A stretch of 64,000 bases of DNA from Thalassotalea sediminis. GTDB taxonomy: Bacteria; Pseudomonadota; Gammaproteobacteria; Enterobacterales; Alteromonadaceae. The position numbers and the translations under genes were made by a program. Shown one piece after another: positions 8,943 to 16,698 of this stretch. Under the pieces are notes generated by a model. It was not told the origin of the DNA and ran no database searches. It saw nothing but the letters and a program-made list of their open reading frames with translations. Each line of letters opens with the position of its first letter. The first letter of the stretch is position 1. The stretch is from NCBI RefSeq assembly GCF_030295915.1, contig NZ_AP027361.1, positions 1,550,001-1,614,000 of the forward strand. Direction: 5' to 3'.

Positions 8943-9551
8943 ATGTCTAGAGTTATCTGTCAGCGTTGTCAAAAGCCACAAGTAAGCTGTATTTGTCAGC
9001 TTTTCGTTGCAGTTGATAATGATATTGACGTGATCGTGTTACAGCATCCAAGTGAAGTAAAGCAGAATAAAGGGAGTGTTACGCTTTTAAAAGAGTCGTT
9101 AAGCCACTGTACTGTTATTCAAGGGGAAGTATTTTCAGATAATGCAATGTACCAAGCATTAGTTACAGATTTAAGCGCGGAGACAGCATTATTGTATCCG
9201 AGTGACAAAGCTGTACTTGCGAATGAATTGACAATGATAAGTGCTCAGGAGGCGACAACAAAAGTGCAGATTAAACGGTTGATTTTACTCGATGGTACCT
9301 GGAAAAAAGCTTATCGTATGTATATGTCAAATCCAGCATTACATGACCTGAACCATTTAACACTGCCTGATGACATCGAATGTATGTATGAAGCGAGAAG
9401 TACAAAGAAAAAAGGTGCTTTATCTACGTTAGAAGCAGCCTGTCACGCGTTGTCACAGCTCGAATACAATGCTATAAAATACCAACCCTTATTACATAGT
9501 TTTAAGCGCTTTAATCAACAGCTTTTAGCTAATCGACCACCACTTTCATGA
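8943..9551 (+). CDS. DTW domain protein, tRNA-uridine aminocarboxypropyltransferase
   Basis: A 202-residue DTW-domain protein. The name-giving motif appears as DGTW at residues 117-120, followed by KKAYRM. An N-terminal CxxC...CxC set (Cys6, Cys9, Cys16, Cys18) is a likely zinc site, as in TapT/YfiP relatives. Members transfer the aminocarboxypropyl group of SAM to uridine in tRNA (acp3U). Whether this protein modifies position 47 of tRNA, as TapT does, is inference. Its stop overlaps the start of the gamma-glutamyltransferase gene by four bases (ATGA), so the two are translationally coupled. Confidence 0.88.
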   Translation: MSRVICQRCQKPQVSCICQLFVAVDNDIDVIVLQHPSEVKQNKGSVTLLKESLSHCTVIQGEVFSDNAMYQALVTDLSAETALLYPSDKAVLANELTMISAQEATTKVQIKRLILLDGTWKKAYRMYMSNPALHDLNHLTLPDDIECMYEARSTKKKGALSTLEAACHALSQLEYNAIKYQPLLHSFKRFNQQLLANRPPLS

Positions 9552-11329
9552 GGACATCGCTTTTGTTTAAGTTGTATCATTTTAAATCCTTCGCTTTTAG
9601 CACCTTTTTGCTGTGTAGTACCTACCAAAGTTGGGCTGGGTCAAGTAAAGTTCAGGTACAAGAAGACCGAGAGCCGGAAGCTGCAACTGGTATTATTGCT
9701 AAAGAAGCCGTGATAGCTGACAAATTTATGGTTGCAACGGCAAACCCTTATGCAACACAAAGTGGATACAATATTTTAAAGCAAGGTGGTAGTGCGGTAG
9801 ATGCCGCGATTGCAGTGCAATTAGTCTTAACATTAGTGGAACCTCAGTCTTCAGGCATTGGTGGTGGCGCGTTTATGTTGCATTGGGACAAAGAAAAGCA
9901 AAACCTTACAACGTTTGACGGCAGGGAAGTGGCACCAAAGCATGCTACATCAGATATATTTTTAGATAAAAATGGTCAAGCGATCCCATGGATTCAAGCT
10001 GTGGTAGGCGGTCGCTCTGTTGGCGTCCCTGGAGTTCTTGCTGCTTTAAAGCTGGCTCATGAAAAGCATGGAGTACTACCTTGGAAAGCACTATTTACTG
10101 ACGCAATTGCATTGGCTGAAAATGGCTTTCGTGTTACTCCTCGTTTACAAAAGCTTGTAGAAATGCAATATAACCCTGGCATTACTAAACTCGAAAGCAT
10201 TCATCAGTATTTTTTTCCTAATGGTAAGGCGATTCAGGCTGGAGATTTACTGGTCAATAAAAAGCTTGCTAAGGTATATAGAAGCCTCGCAGAAAAAGGT
10301 ATAACGCCATTTTACCAAGGTTGGATTGCTAAAAGCATTGTTAATGCCGTACAAAATTCATCGATAGCACCAGGTAAACTTTCAATCGATGATTTAGCAA
10401 ACTACCAACCGAGGGAAATTTCACCTGTTTGCGGTAATTATCGCCAGTATCAAGTTTGCGGCATGGCACCACCAAGCTCTGGTGGAATTGCGGTTATCCA
10501 AATATTAAAGCAACTTGAACCCTATAAATTAGGTGAGCTACCATTTTCTGATGCCAGAACGGTACATTTATTTACGCAAAGCTCAAGGCTCGCATTTGCT
10601 GATCGTGCAAAATATGTAGCAGATGACACTTTTGTTGATGTGCCAATAAAAACACTGGTTAGTGACGATTATTTAGCAAGGCGTAGCAAACTTATCGATG
10701 TTAAAAAAGATATGGGAAAAGCTACCGCTGGAGAGTTACCTAATGTTGCTCAACGTGGTGATAACCTCTCTATGGAATTACCTTCAACTAGCCATATCTC
10801 AATTGTTGATGCAAAAGGCAATGCGGTATCGATGACGACAAGTATTGAAATGGCTTTTGGTTCAGCAGTAATGACTGAAGGGTTTATTTTGAACAACCAG
10901 TTAACGGACTTTTCATTAGCGCCGATAATGAATGGTAAACCTGTTGCTAATCGCTTAGAAGCAAATAAACGCCCGAGAAGCTCTATGGCACCAACCATGG
11001 TTTTTGAAAAGGATAAATTAAGGCTTGTTGTAGGCTCCCCAGGTGGAAGCCGTATTATCAATTATGTAGCGCAGACTATTATGGGCGTATTAGATTGGAA
11101 GCTTGATCCACAACAAGCGATTAATCTGCCAAAAATAACCAATAGAAACCGAATCACGGCATTAGAAAAAGGAACGTCAATTACACAACTAGCTAGTGCG
11201 TTAAGAAATAAAGGCCACAAGGTATCTATACGTGATTTAAATAGTGGTGTTCAAGCGATTGTGGTTGATGATGGTAGCCTTATTGGTGGCGCAGACCCTA
11301 GGAGAGAGGGGACTGTCAAAGGAGAATAA
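9548..11329 (+). CDS. ggt: Gamma-glutamyltransferase (glutathione hydrolase)
   Basis: A 593-residue periplasmic N-terminal-nucleophile hydrolase with a signal peptide (about residues 1-30, ending SWAG). It cleaves or transfers the gamma-glutamyl group of glutathione. The autoprocessing/catalytic threonine is Thr414 in PSTSHISIVD, which would split the precursor into large and small subunits. GGSAVDAAIA, SGIGGGAFML, LNNQLTDFS and PGGSRIINYV are conserved family segments. It overlaps the upstream DTW gene by four bases and ends in a bidirectional terminator. Confidence 0.95.
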   Translation: MRTSLLFKLYHFKSFAFSTFLLCSTYQSWAGSSKVQVQEDREPEAATGIIAKEAVIADKFMVATANPYATQSGYNILKQGGSAVDAAIAVQLVLTLVEPQSSGIGGGAFMLHWDKEKQNLTTFDGREVAPKHATSDIFLDKNGQAIPWIQAVVGGRSVGVPGVLAALKLAHEKHGVLPWKALFTDAIALAENGFRVTPRLQKLVEMQYNPGITKLESIHQYFFPNGKAIQAGDLLVNKKLAKVYRSLAEKGITPFYQGWIAKSIVNAVQNSSIAPGKLSIDDLANYQPREISPVCGNYRQYQVCGMAPPSSGGIAVIQILKQLEPYKLGELPFSDARTVHLFTQSSRLAFADRAKYVADDTFVDVPIKTLVSDDYLARRSKLIDVKKDMGKATAGELPNVAQRGDNLSMELPSTSHISIVDAKGNAVSMTTSIEMAFGSAVMTEGFILNNQLTDFSLAPIMNGKPVANRLEANKRPRSSMAPTMVFEKDKLRLVVGSPGGSRIINYVAQTIMGVLDWKLDPQQAINLPKITNRNRITALEKGTSITQLASALRNKGHKVSIRDLNSGVQAIVVDDGSLIGGADPRREGTVKGE

Positions 11330-11330
11330 T

Positions 11331-11357
11331 AAAAAGGCCTGTTCAGCAGGCCTTTTT
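11331..11357. terminator. Bidirectional terminator between ggt and the lipoprotein gene
   Basis: A perfect 11-bp stem AAAAAGGCCTG / CAGGCCTTTTT with A and T tracts on both sides, located between two convergent genes. Confidence 0.9.
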
Positions 11358-11377
11358 ACATGTGATGAGGTCAAACG

Positions 11378-11812
11378 TTAAAATGGATCTTTTAAAATTT
11401 TATCAATAACCCAAGTATCGTCTTTTTGTATAAGTGAAATACGCTTAACATCTTTAAGTATTTCATCATGGTACGTTCCATTGAAATATACCGTTATAAC
11501 GGCGGCATCTTTAAATTGTTCTCGCACTTTTACACCTGTATCGTCAGGCTTTATCTCTACTTTATCGTAAGACATATTAAACAAGTGACGAGCAACGGCA
11601 CTTGGCGATTTATAATGTAAGATGATTCTCGCTAACTTAGGTGAACATACAGAAGCAGCCTTTTTAACATCTTTTTCATTATAAAGGGCATGAAAAAAAG
11701 CAATTGCAATTTTTTCAGGGTTGTCTAACTCTTTTATTTCATCTTTGTTACCACCGCAAGCTGTCAGTAACATAAGACAAGGCAGAATGATAGCGACTAA
11801 ATATTTTTTCAT
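11378..11812 (-). CDS. Small lipoprotein, unknown function (DUF4878-like)
   Basis: A 144-residue predicted lipoprotein: MKKYLVAIILPCLMLLTAC with lipobox LTAC and Cys19. The mature part (about 115 residues) has an alternating helix/strand pattern with AIAFFHALYNEKDVKKAASVCS, and ends TWVIDKILKDPF, which resembles the NTF2-like DUF4878 lipoproteins. That assignment is tentative. An in-frame start 13 codons upstream exists, but the ATG at 11812 begins the signal peptide. It lies between ggt (convergent) and cysK (same strand, separated by a terminator). Confidence 0.72.
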   Translation of the reverse strand: MKKYLVAIILPCLMLLTACGGNKDEIKELDNPEKIAIAFFHALYNEKDVKKAASVCSPKLARIILHYKSPSAVARHLFNMSYDKVEIKPDDTGVKVREQFKDAAVITVYFNGTYHDEILKDVKRISLIQKDDTWVIDKILKDPF

Positions 11813-11868
11813 AACAATAGGAACATAAAATAATATATGACTTGCAATCATACATTATTTTAGCCAAT

Positions 11869-11896
11869 AAAAAAGGCGCTATAAGCGCCTTTTTTG
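11869..11896 (-). terminator. Intrinsic terminator of cysK
   Basis: A perfect stem AAAAAAGGCGCT / AGCGCCTTTTTT with loop ATA, located after the cysK stop. It has T tracts on both strands. Confidence 0.92.
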
Positions 11897-11912
11897 TATT
11901 AGTTACCAGTGT

Positions 11913-12881
11913 TTACTGAACTAACTCTTTATCTGAAAACGTATCTGTGAATAAAGCACTCGATAAGTAACGCTCTGCTGAGCTTGGTAAAATTACCACA
12001 ATATTCTTATCTTTGTTTTCAGGCTTTTCAGCTAAACGCTTAGCAGCAACGACTGCAGCGCCAGAAGAAATACCAGCTAAGATACCTTCTTGTTTCATTA
12101 ATTCATGTGCCATCGCCATTGCATCTTCATTAGATACTTGCTCGACAGCGTCAATGAGTTCTAAATCTAAATTTCCTGGGATGAAACCTGCACCAATACC
12201 TTGTATTTTATGAGGGCCAGGCTTGAGTTCTTCACCGGCCATTTTTTGACTAATAACAGGTGAATCAGTAGGTTCAACAGCAACTGAAAGAACGTCTTTA
12301 CCTTTAACTTTTTTTAAGTAACGACTAACACCCGTAATTGTGCCGCCTGTTCCTACACCCGCCACAAAAATATCAACATTGCCGTCAGTGTCTTCCCAAA
12401 TTTCAGGGCCAGTAGTTTTTTCGTGAATTTCTGGGTTTGCTGGATTATCAAATTGGCCTAATAATACGTATTTATCAGGTGCAGAATCCTTGATTTCTTG
12501 AGCTTTAGCGATAGCACCACCCATACCTTTTGCACCATCTGTTAACTCCAACTTAGCACCTAATGCTGCCAATAATTTACGACGTTCTAAACTCATTGTC
12601 GCTGGCATCGTTAGTGTAATTGCATAACCACGTGCTGCAGCAACAAAGGCAAGTGCAATACCTGTGTTTCCACTTGTTGGCTCAATTATCTCTTTGCCTT
12701 CAACAAGTTCGCCACGCTTCTCTGCATCCCAAATCATGTTTGCACCAATGCGGCATTTAACGCTAAAACTTGGATTGCGAGCTTCTACTTTTGCAAAAAC
12801 GTTTCCAGAGGTAACGCGGTTAAGTTTTACAAGCGGCGTATTACCAATTGCAGTTGAGTTATCTTTAAAAATATTCGCCAT
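11913..12881 (-). CDS. cysK: Cysteine synthase A
   Basis: A 322-residue O-acetylserine sulfhydrylase, PLP-dependent, making cysteine from O-acetylserine and sulfide. The PLP lysine is Lys42 in [14 protein letters not shown]; the phosphate-binding and substrate loops are [11 protein letters not shown] and [10 protein letters not shown]. Length matches E. coli CysK (323). The ATG has AAAGGATGCGCAC upstream. Immediately upstream is a 200-bp AT-rich intergenic region in which I could not identify a CysB site. It is monocistronic, ending in a strong terminator. Confidence 0.97.
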   Translation of the reverse strand: MANIFKDNSTAIGNTPLVKLNRVTSGNVFAKVEARNPSFSVKCRIGANMIWDAEKRGELVEGKEIIEPTSGNTGIALAFVAAARGYAITLTMPATMSLERRKLLAALGAKLELTDGAKGMGGAIAKAQEIKDSAPDKYVLLGQFDNPANPEIHEKTTGPEIWEDTDGNVDIFVAGVGTGGTITGVSRYLKKVKGKDVLSVAVEPTDSPVISQKMAGEELKPGPHKIQGIGAGFIPGNLDLELIDAVEQVSNEDAMAMAHELMKQEGILAGISSGAAVVAAKRLAEKPENKDKNIVVILPSSAERYLSSALFTDTFSDKELVQ

Positions 12882-13080
12882 GTGCGCATCCTTTATTCTT
12901 GCTTAGTCAAACTAGACAAGCTTTTCGAATTAATAATCGTTAATACATTTGTTATTTTAGTATTCTACAGATTAATAGTAGACTTAATTAAAAGAAACAG
13001 AAGTGCCGATTCGTTATATCTTATATTCTAAAAAGTAATAGATAAGTCACTTATTAAACAAAAAGAATAATACTAAGCTT

Positions 13081-13920
13081 ATGGATGAAAAACAAAAGAT
13101 CACAACTTCTCCTGCAAATGATGGCATACAGCAGGCTTCAACACTGACTAAAGAAGAAACGCGCACAATTTTGACGCCATTTGCATTTGAAATAAACAAG
13201 ACATTATTTGGTTTACCATTAGCCGTGCCATGGAAAAGGGCACTGGCGTTGCTTATTGACTTTATTTTTATCGCTATACTTGCAGAAACACCAGGTGAAC
13301 TTCTAGCATTCTTAGTTGCATTGACCTTCTTTCGCTTAGGCAGTAAAAAGCGAGCACAAGCAATGGGTAAAAAAATGGGGCTTAGGCGTGTATTGCTCCG
13401 GTTTATCGGCGTAATTATTATTTTTGTTGTGCTAATTGATGCAGTACCCCCAATGTTTTCTGCGGATTATTGGCAATCAGAAACTGTAGAGACCACACAA
13501 ACTGAGGTTGCGTCAACGACAGACCTTAATTCGTCTATCGCTGAAGAAACATTCTATAAAGGCGTAGAGTGGTCTAAGGGCGTTATTAAAGACTTAGGTC
13601 TAAGCTTTGGTTGGGCGGCTCTTTATTTCTCAGTGTTAACGGCAATATGGCATGGACAAACGCCCGGTAAAAGGTTACTGAATATTCGCGTGGTTCAATT
13701 AGATGGTACACCTTTGTCGGTGTGGGATAGCTTTGGTCGTTATGGTGGATATGGCGCAGGTTTAGCAACAGGGTTACTTGGCTTTTTGCAAATTTATTGG
13801 GATCCAAATAGACAAGCGATTCACGACAAAATATCGTCAACAATTGTCATTGATGTTATCGCAGCAGAGCGACTTGAACATCCAGCAAAAAGTGCTGGAT
13901 TTAGTAACAAAGCACCTTAG
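13081..13920 (+). CDS. RDD family membrane protein
   Basis: A 279-residue RDD-family protein. After a polar N-terminus come two hydrophobic hairpins (about 57-85, 103-122), a polar loop with the acidic and Thr-rich segment WQSETVETTQTEVASTT, and a C-terminal RDD core containing WHGQTPGKRLLNIRVVQLDGTPLSVWDSFGRY and DPNRQAIHDKISSTIVI, the best conserved RDD signatures. Function is unknown; some RDD proteins are ion antiporters. It is monocistronic by position, with cysK divergent and a decayed ORF downstream. No strong ribosome binding site is visible before the ATG. Confidence 0.85.
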   Translation: MDEKQKITTSPANDGIQQASTLTKEETRTILTPFAFEINKTLFGLPLAVPWKRALALLIDFIFIAILAETPGELLAFLVALTFFRLGSKKRAQAMGKKMGLRRVLLRFIGVIIIFVVLIDAVPPMFSADYWQSETVETTQTEVASTTDLNSSIAEETFYKGVEWSKGVIKDLGLSFGWAALYFSVLTAIWHGQTPGKRLLNIRVVQLDGTPLSVWDSFGRYGGYGAGLATGLLGFLQIYWDPNRQAIHDKISSTIVIDVIAAERLEHPAKSAGFSNKAP

Positions 13921-13930
13921 AGAGAACACT

Positions 13931-14123
13931 ATGAGTTATAAGAAATATTATTGCTTATGAAAACGTCTCAGGTAATAAAGATGGTATCACTCAAGTTAAA
14001 TCAACGAGTGAATTATTGAAAGATTAAATGAAGGTATCAACGGCGTATTTTAAAGACGGGAAGTGGACTGAACCGGAAACACGTATGTACTACCGAAGTT
14101 TAAAACAGGTTATTTTTAAATAA
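13931..14123 (+). pseudogene. Probable remnant of a short gene with frameshifts
   Basis: The stretch between the RDD gene and the next terminator reads as pieces of one protein in different frames. ATG at 13931 gives MSYKK, then a frame change opens IIAYENVSGNKDGITQVK followed by STSELLKD, and ATG at 14028 opens a 31-residue ORF with STAYFKDGKWTEPETRMYY. Joining the frames restores a continuous, non-random-looking sequence of about 70 residues. I do not recognise the parent protein. It could instead be an intact 31-codon gene at 14028-14123 preceded by unrelated sequence. Confidence 0.35.
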
Positions 14124-14130
14124 AGAAAAG

Positions 14131-14156
14131 GGAGCGTTAAAATGCTCCCTTTTTTG
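14131..14156 (+). terminator. Intrinsic terminator
   Basis: GGGAGC-N8-GCTCCC stem followed by TTTTTTT. It ends the RDD/remnant transcript and faces the convergent DUF5916 gene. Confidence 0.85.
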
Positions 14157-14173
14157 TGTTGGTGCACACTAAG

Positions 14174-16537
14174 TTAAGGCAACCAAGCGTAACTTATTTT
14201 GGTAAAAAATGTGCGTTGTTCACGTGTTAAGCGATCAAGGTAATCATCTTGATAACTTGAATCTGAATACCCGAGATAAAAAACAGTTTGTGGGTTTAAT
14301 TTATAGGCATAAATTAGCTGTGTTGATAGGTCGTTATTGCGTTCAGATACACCAATATAAGGGTTATTACTCGCATTTCTATCGATATCGCTATAAACGA
14401 CATTTAACTTTAAGTAACTATGTACATTAAATTGATAGGAAAGGCGTAATTCTGAAAGTTTGGCATGGTAAACGTTATTACTATCTGCTTCTAACGTTGC
14501 ATCAGTGTAATAGAACTCGCCAGATAACTTCTCTGTAAAGCTATACGTCGCCCCTGCAAAGATTTCTTGATAATCGCCAATACGATTATTGTTGTAGTCA
14601 ATCTTGTCGCCAATAATGAATTCTGCTTGTAATAATAAATTATTATCAGGCTCTATTTGACCATATAACGTCAGTGTTTTTTCGGTAAACAGGGAGGTGT
14701 TGTTGTCAATGTCTAACATACTCTCGTCGTGACGTAAGCCTATTTTATCGTCATAGTTTATGATAACTTCAAAGTAAGATTGCATCGGCCCATCAACGCC
14801 AACTAGGGACTGTAAGTTTTTTTCGAGTAGTTCGCCATTTTCGTTGTGTTTTATTTGCCAACTTCCACTTACTTTAACTTCTTGCCAAGGGGTATGTTCA
14901 TCACCATAGAAAAATCTATCGAGTGCTAGCTTATTTGATTGATAGTCAGCAAGTGTCATAAATCCTAAATCGGCACGAAAATCTTTACCAACTCGTTTAT
15001 GTTCAAAAAGGAATTCCCAATATTCAGAACTGTGATCATAGCTCGCTATGATTGCTTGATCGCTAAAGTCGTTCTGCTTATTACTTCGATGTACTTGTTC
15101 TGTAAAAGCACAATTGCCAAAATCACAATTGATTTGCTCAGGCTTATTACAGTCATTAAAGTCGTCACCATAGCAAAAACTTTGGTACAGGTCTGCAGGA
15201 TATTGCGTGTTTGAACCGAGCAGCTGTGCTTTTATTTGATTAGATTCATCAATGCGGTAATTACCATCTAAACCAACAACGTAGTTATGGTAATTATCGG
15301 CATCGCGAAGTGTTGATATCGCACCAATTGAAAAGTCGTCAGTAATATCGTAGCGATAGCGCATTGCCGCTGAGTGACTTTCTTGTGCTAACGAGGCGAT
15401 ATTTGAACCTGTGTTCCCAGGTACGATAAAATTTGTTTCTGTGTCGTTGGTAACGAATATACCATAACTATGACTACCTTCGGTTCCTGTTAACTTTGCA
15501 CCATAATCAGGATCTGCGATGTTTCGTGTATAAACTAAGTCAAAGTTCGAGCTGAAGTAGTCGGCATTGTCGAGGAAAAAAGGGCGCTTTTCATCATAAA
15601 ACAAAGAAAACGTTTTATTTATCGTCAACTGCCCTGTATCAGACTCCACGGTTGAAAAATCTGGATTTATCGTTGCATTGAGTAAGTTGTTACTATTTAT
15701 GTTCCATCGAACATCTAAACCTGCATCAATATCGTTCTTACTGTGCCATGCATCGTTCGGTACATATATATCTCTAGTGTCATTTCGACTTGCAACAATA
15801 GCAGGCGTTAACATTAAGTTTTTACTGGCTTTTGCATCTTTAAAACCTGAAATTTCAGGTGATTGGCATAACCAACAGTCATTATTACGATCTATCTCTT
15901 GGTTTGATATTCTCAGCTTTGTGTCGCCAGGATACAGCCTAACCAATTCAAATGCCCATGTTTTGACGTCATCGGTATTTTCGAAATTTAAAATCCGATA
16001 TGGGATTGCCATTTCAACTTGGTAGCCATCATCAATGATCTTTCCATATGAATCCCAAATACCATCCCACGATCTATTCGCAGTTTGTGTCATTTCATTA
16101 TTAATACCGTCGTGTTGAACACCAAATCCATTAACAAAGAACTCATAATTTAAGCGTCGTGTATTAAAAGTATCTAACTTAATACCAACAATATCATCTG
16201 ACCATCTAGAGTCTCGATCGCCTAAGAATGCTTTTACTTTTTCGTTACTTCTTGTTTTTGCTATAAAAGATAGGTAGATAAATTCGCCGTTCTCTACAAT
16301 ATACGCAACGGTTGAAACTGGACTAGGTTTGTTATTCCATGGGCTATTGACGATAGACATTGGAATTTTTCTGGCGTTTTGCCAAATTTCATCCGTTAAC
16401 TCACCATCAATTTTTGCTGTTGCTTCGACATGTGGAATTTTATACTTTGACTGTGCTTCAGCATGAAGAGGGGTACTACATAATATTAGTGAAATCTTCA
16501 ACAGTATTATGGCGCAGTATTTATAGGATAACTGCAT
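14174..16537 (-). CDS. DUF5916 / CBM9-like outer-membrane protein (paralogue 1)
   Basis: A 787-residue exported protein. A signal peptide (about 1-26) is followed by a carbohydrate-binding family 9-like domain (about 30-225) with IDGELTDEIWQNARKI and DDIVGIKLDTFNTRR, and then a long DUF5916 region (about 240-787) rich in alternating beta-strands that ends in an aromatic-rich C-terminus (KISYAWLP). This looks like an outer-membrane beta-barrel. The family is widespread in marine Bacteroidetes and Alteromonadales; substrate is unknown. A homologue of similar length lies directly upstream on the same strand, with a probable terminator between them. Confidence 0.85.
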   Translation of the reverse strand: MQLSYKYCAIILLKISLILCSTPLHAEAQSKYKIPHVEATAKIDGELTDEIWQNARKIPMSIVNSPWNNKPSPVSTVAYIVENGEFIYLSFIAKTRSNEKVKAFLGDRDSRWSDDIVGIKLDTFNTRRLNYEFFVNGFGVQHDGINNEMTQTANRSWDGIWDSYGKIIDDGYQVEMAIPYRILNFENTDDVKTWAFELVRLYPGDTKLRISNQEIDRNNDCWLCQSPEISGFKDAKASKNLMLTPAIVASRNDTRDIYVPNDAWHSKNDIDAGLDVRWNINSNNLLNATINPDFSTVESDTGQLTINKTFSLFYDEKRPFFLDNADYFSSNFDLVYTRNIADPDYGAKLTGTEGSHSYGIFVTNDTETNFIVPGNTGSNIASLAQESHSAAMRYRYDITDDFSIGAISTLRDADNYHNYVVGLDGNYRIDESNQIKAQLLGSNTQYPADLYQSFCYGDDFNDCNKPEQINCDFGNCAFTEQVHRSNKQNDFSDQAIIASYDHSSEYWEFLFEHKRVGKDFRADLGFMTLADYQSNKLALDRFFYGDEHTPWQEVKVSGSWQIKHNENGELLEKNLQSLVGVDGPMQSYFEVIINYDDKIGLRHDESMLDIDNNTSLFTEKTLTLYGQIEPDNNLLLQAEFIIGDKIDYNNNRIGDYQEIFAGATYSFTEKLSGEFYYTDATLEADSNNVYHAKLSELRLSYQFNVHSYLKLNVVYSDIDRNASNNPYIGVSERNNDLSTQLIYAYKLNPQTVFYLGYSDSSYQDDYLDRLTREQRTFFTKISYAWLP

Positions 16538-16640
16538 TCTTGCTCCAAATTATTATTGTTTTAATGGTTCGGTTTTTTACCGAAAGTCCTTTTGAGCAGC
16601 GATTTTTACAAATTTTACAGTTTTTAACAATGTTTTATCA

Positions 16641-16670
16641 TAAAAAAAGCCACAATAAATTGCGGCTCTT
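16641..16670 (-). terminator. Intrinsic terminator between the two DUF5916 genes
   Basis: On the minus strand GCCGCAAT / ATTGTGGC (one G-T pair) followed by seven T. It follows the stop of the upstream paralogue, so the second gene probably has its own promoter. Confidence 0.7.
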
Positions 16671-16698
16671 TCATGTTTATTTGCGTAGTTAATTTACG

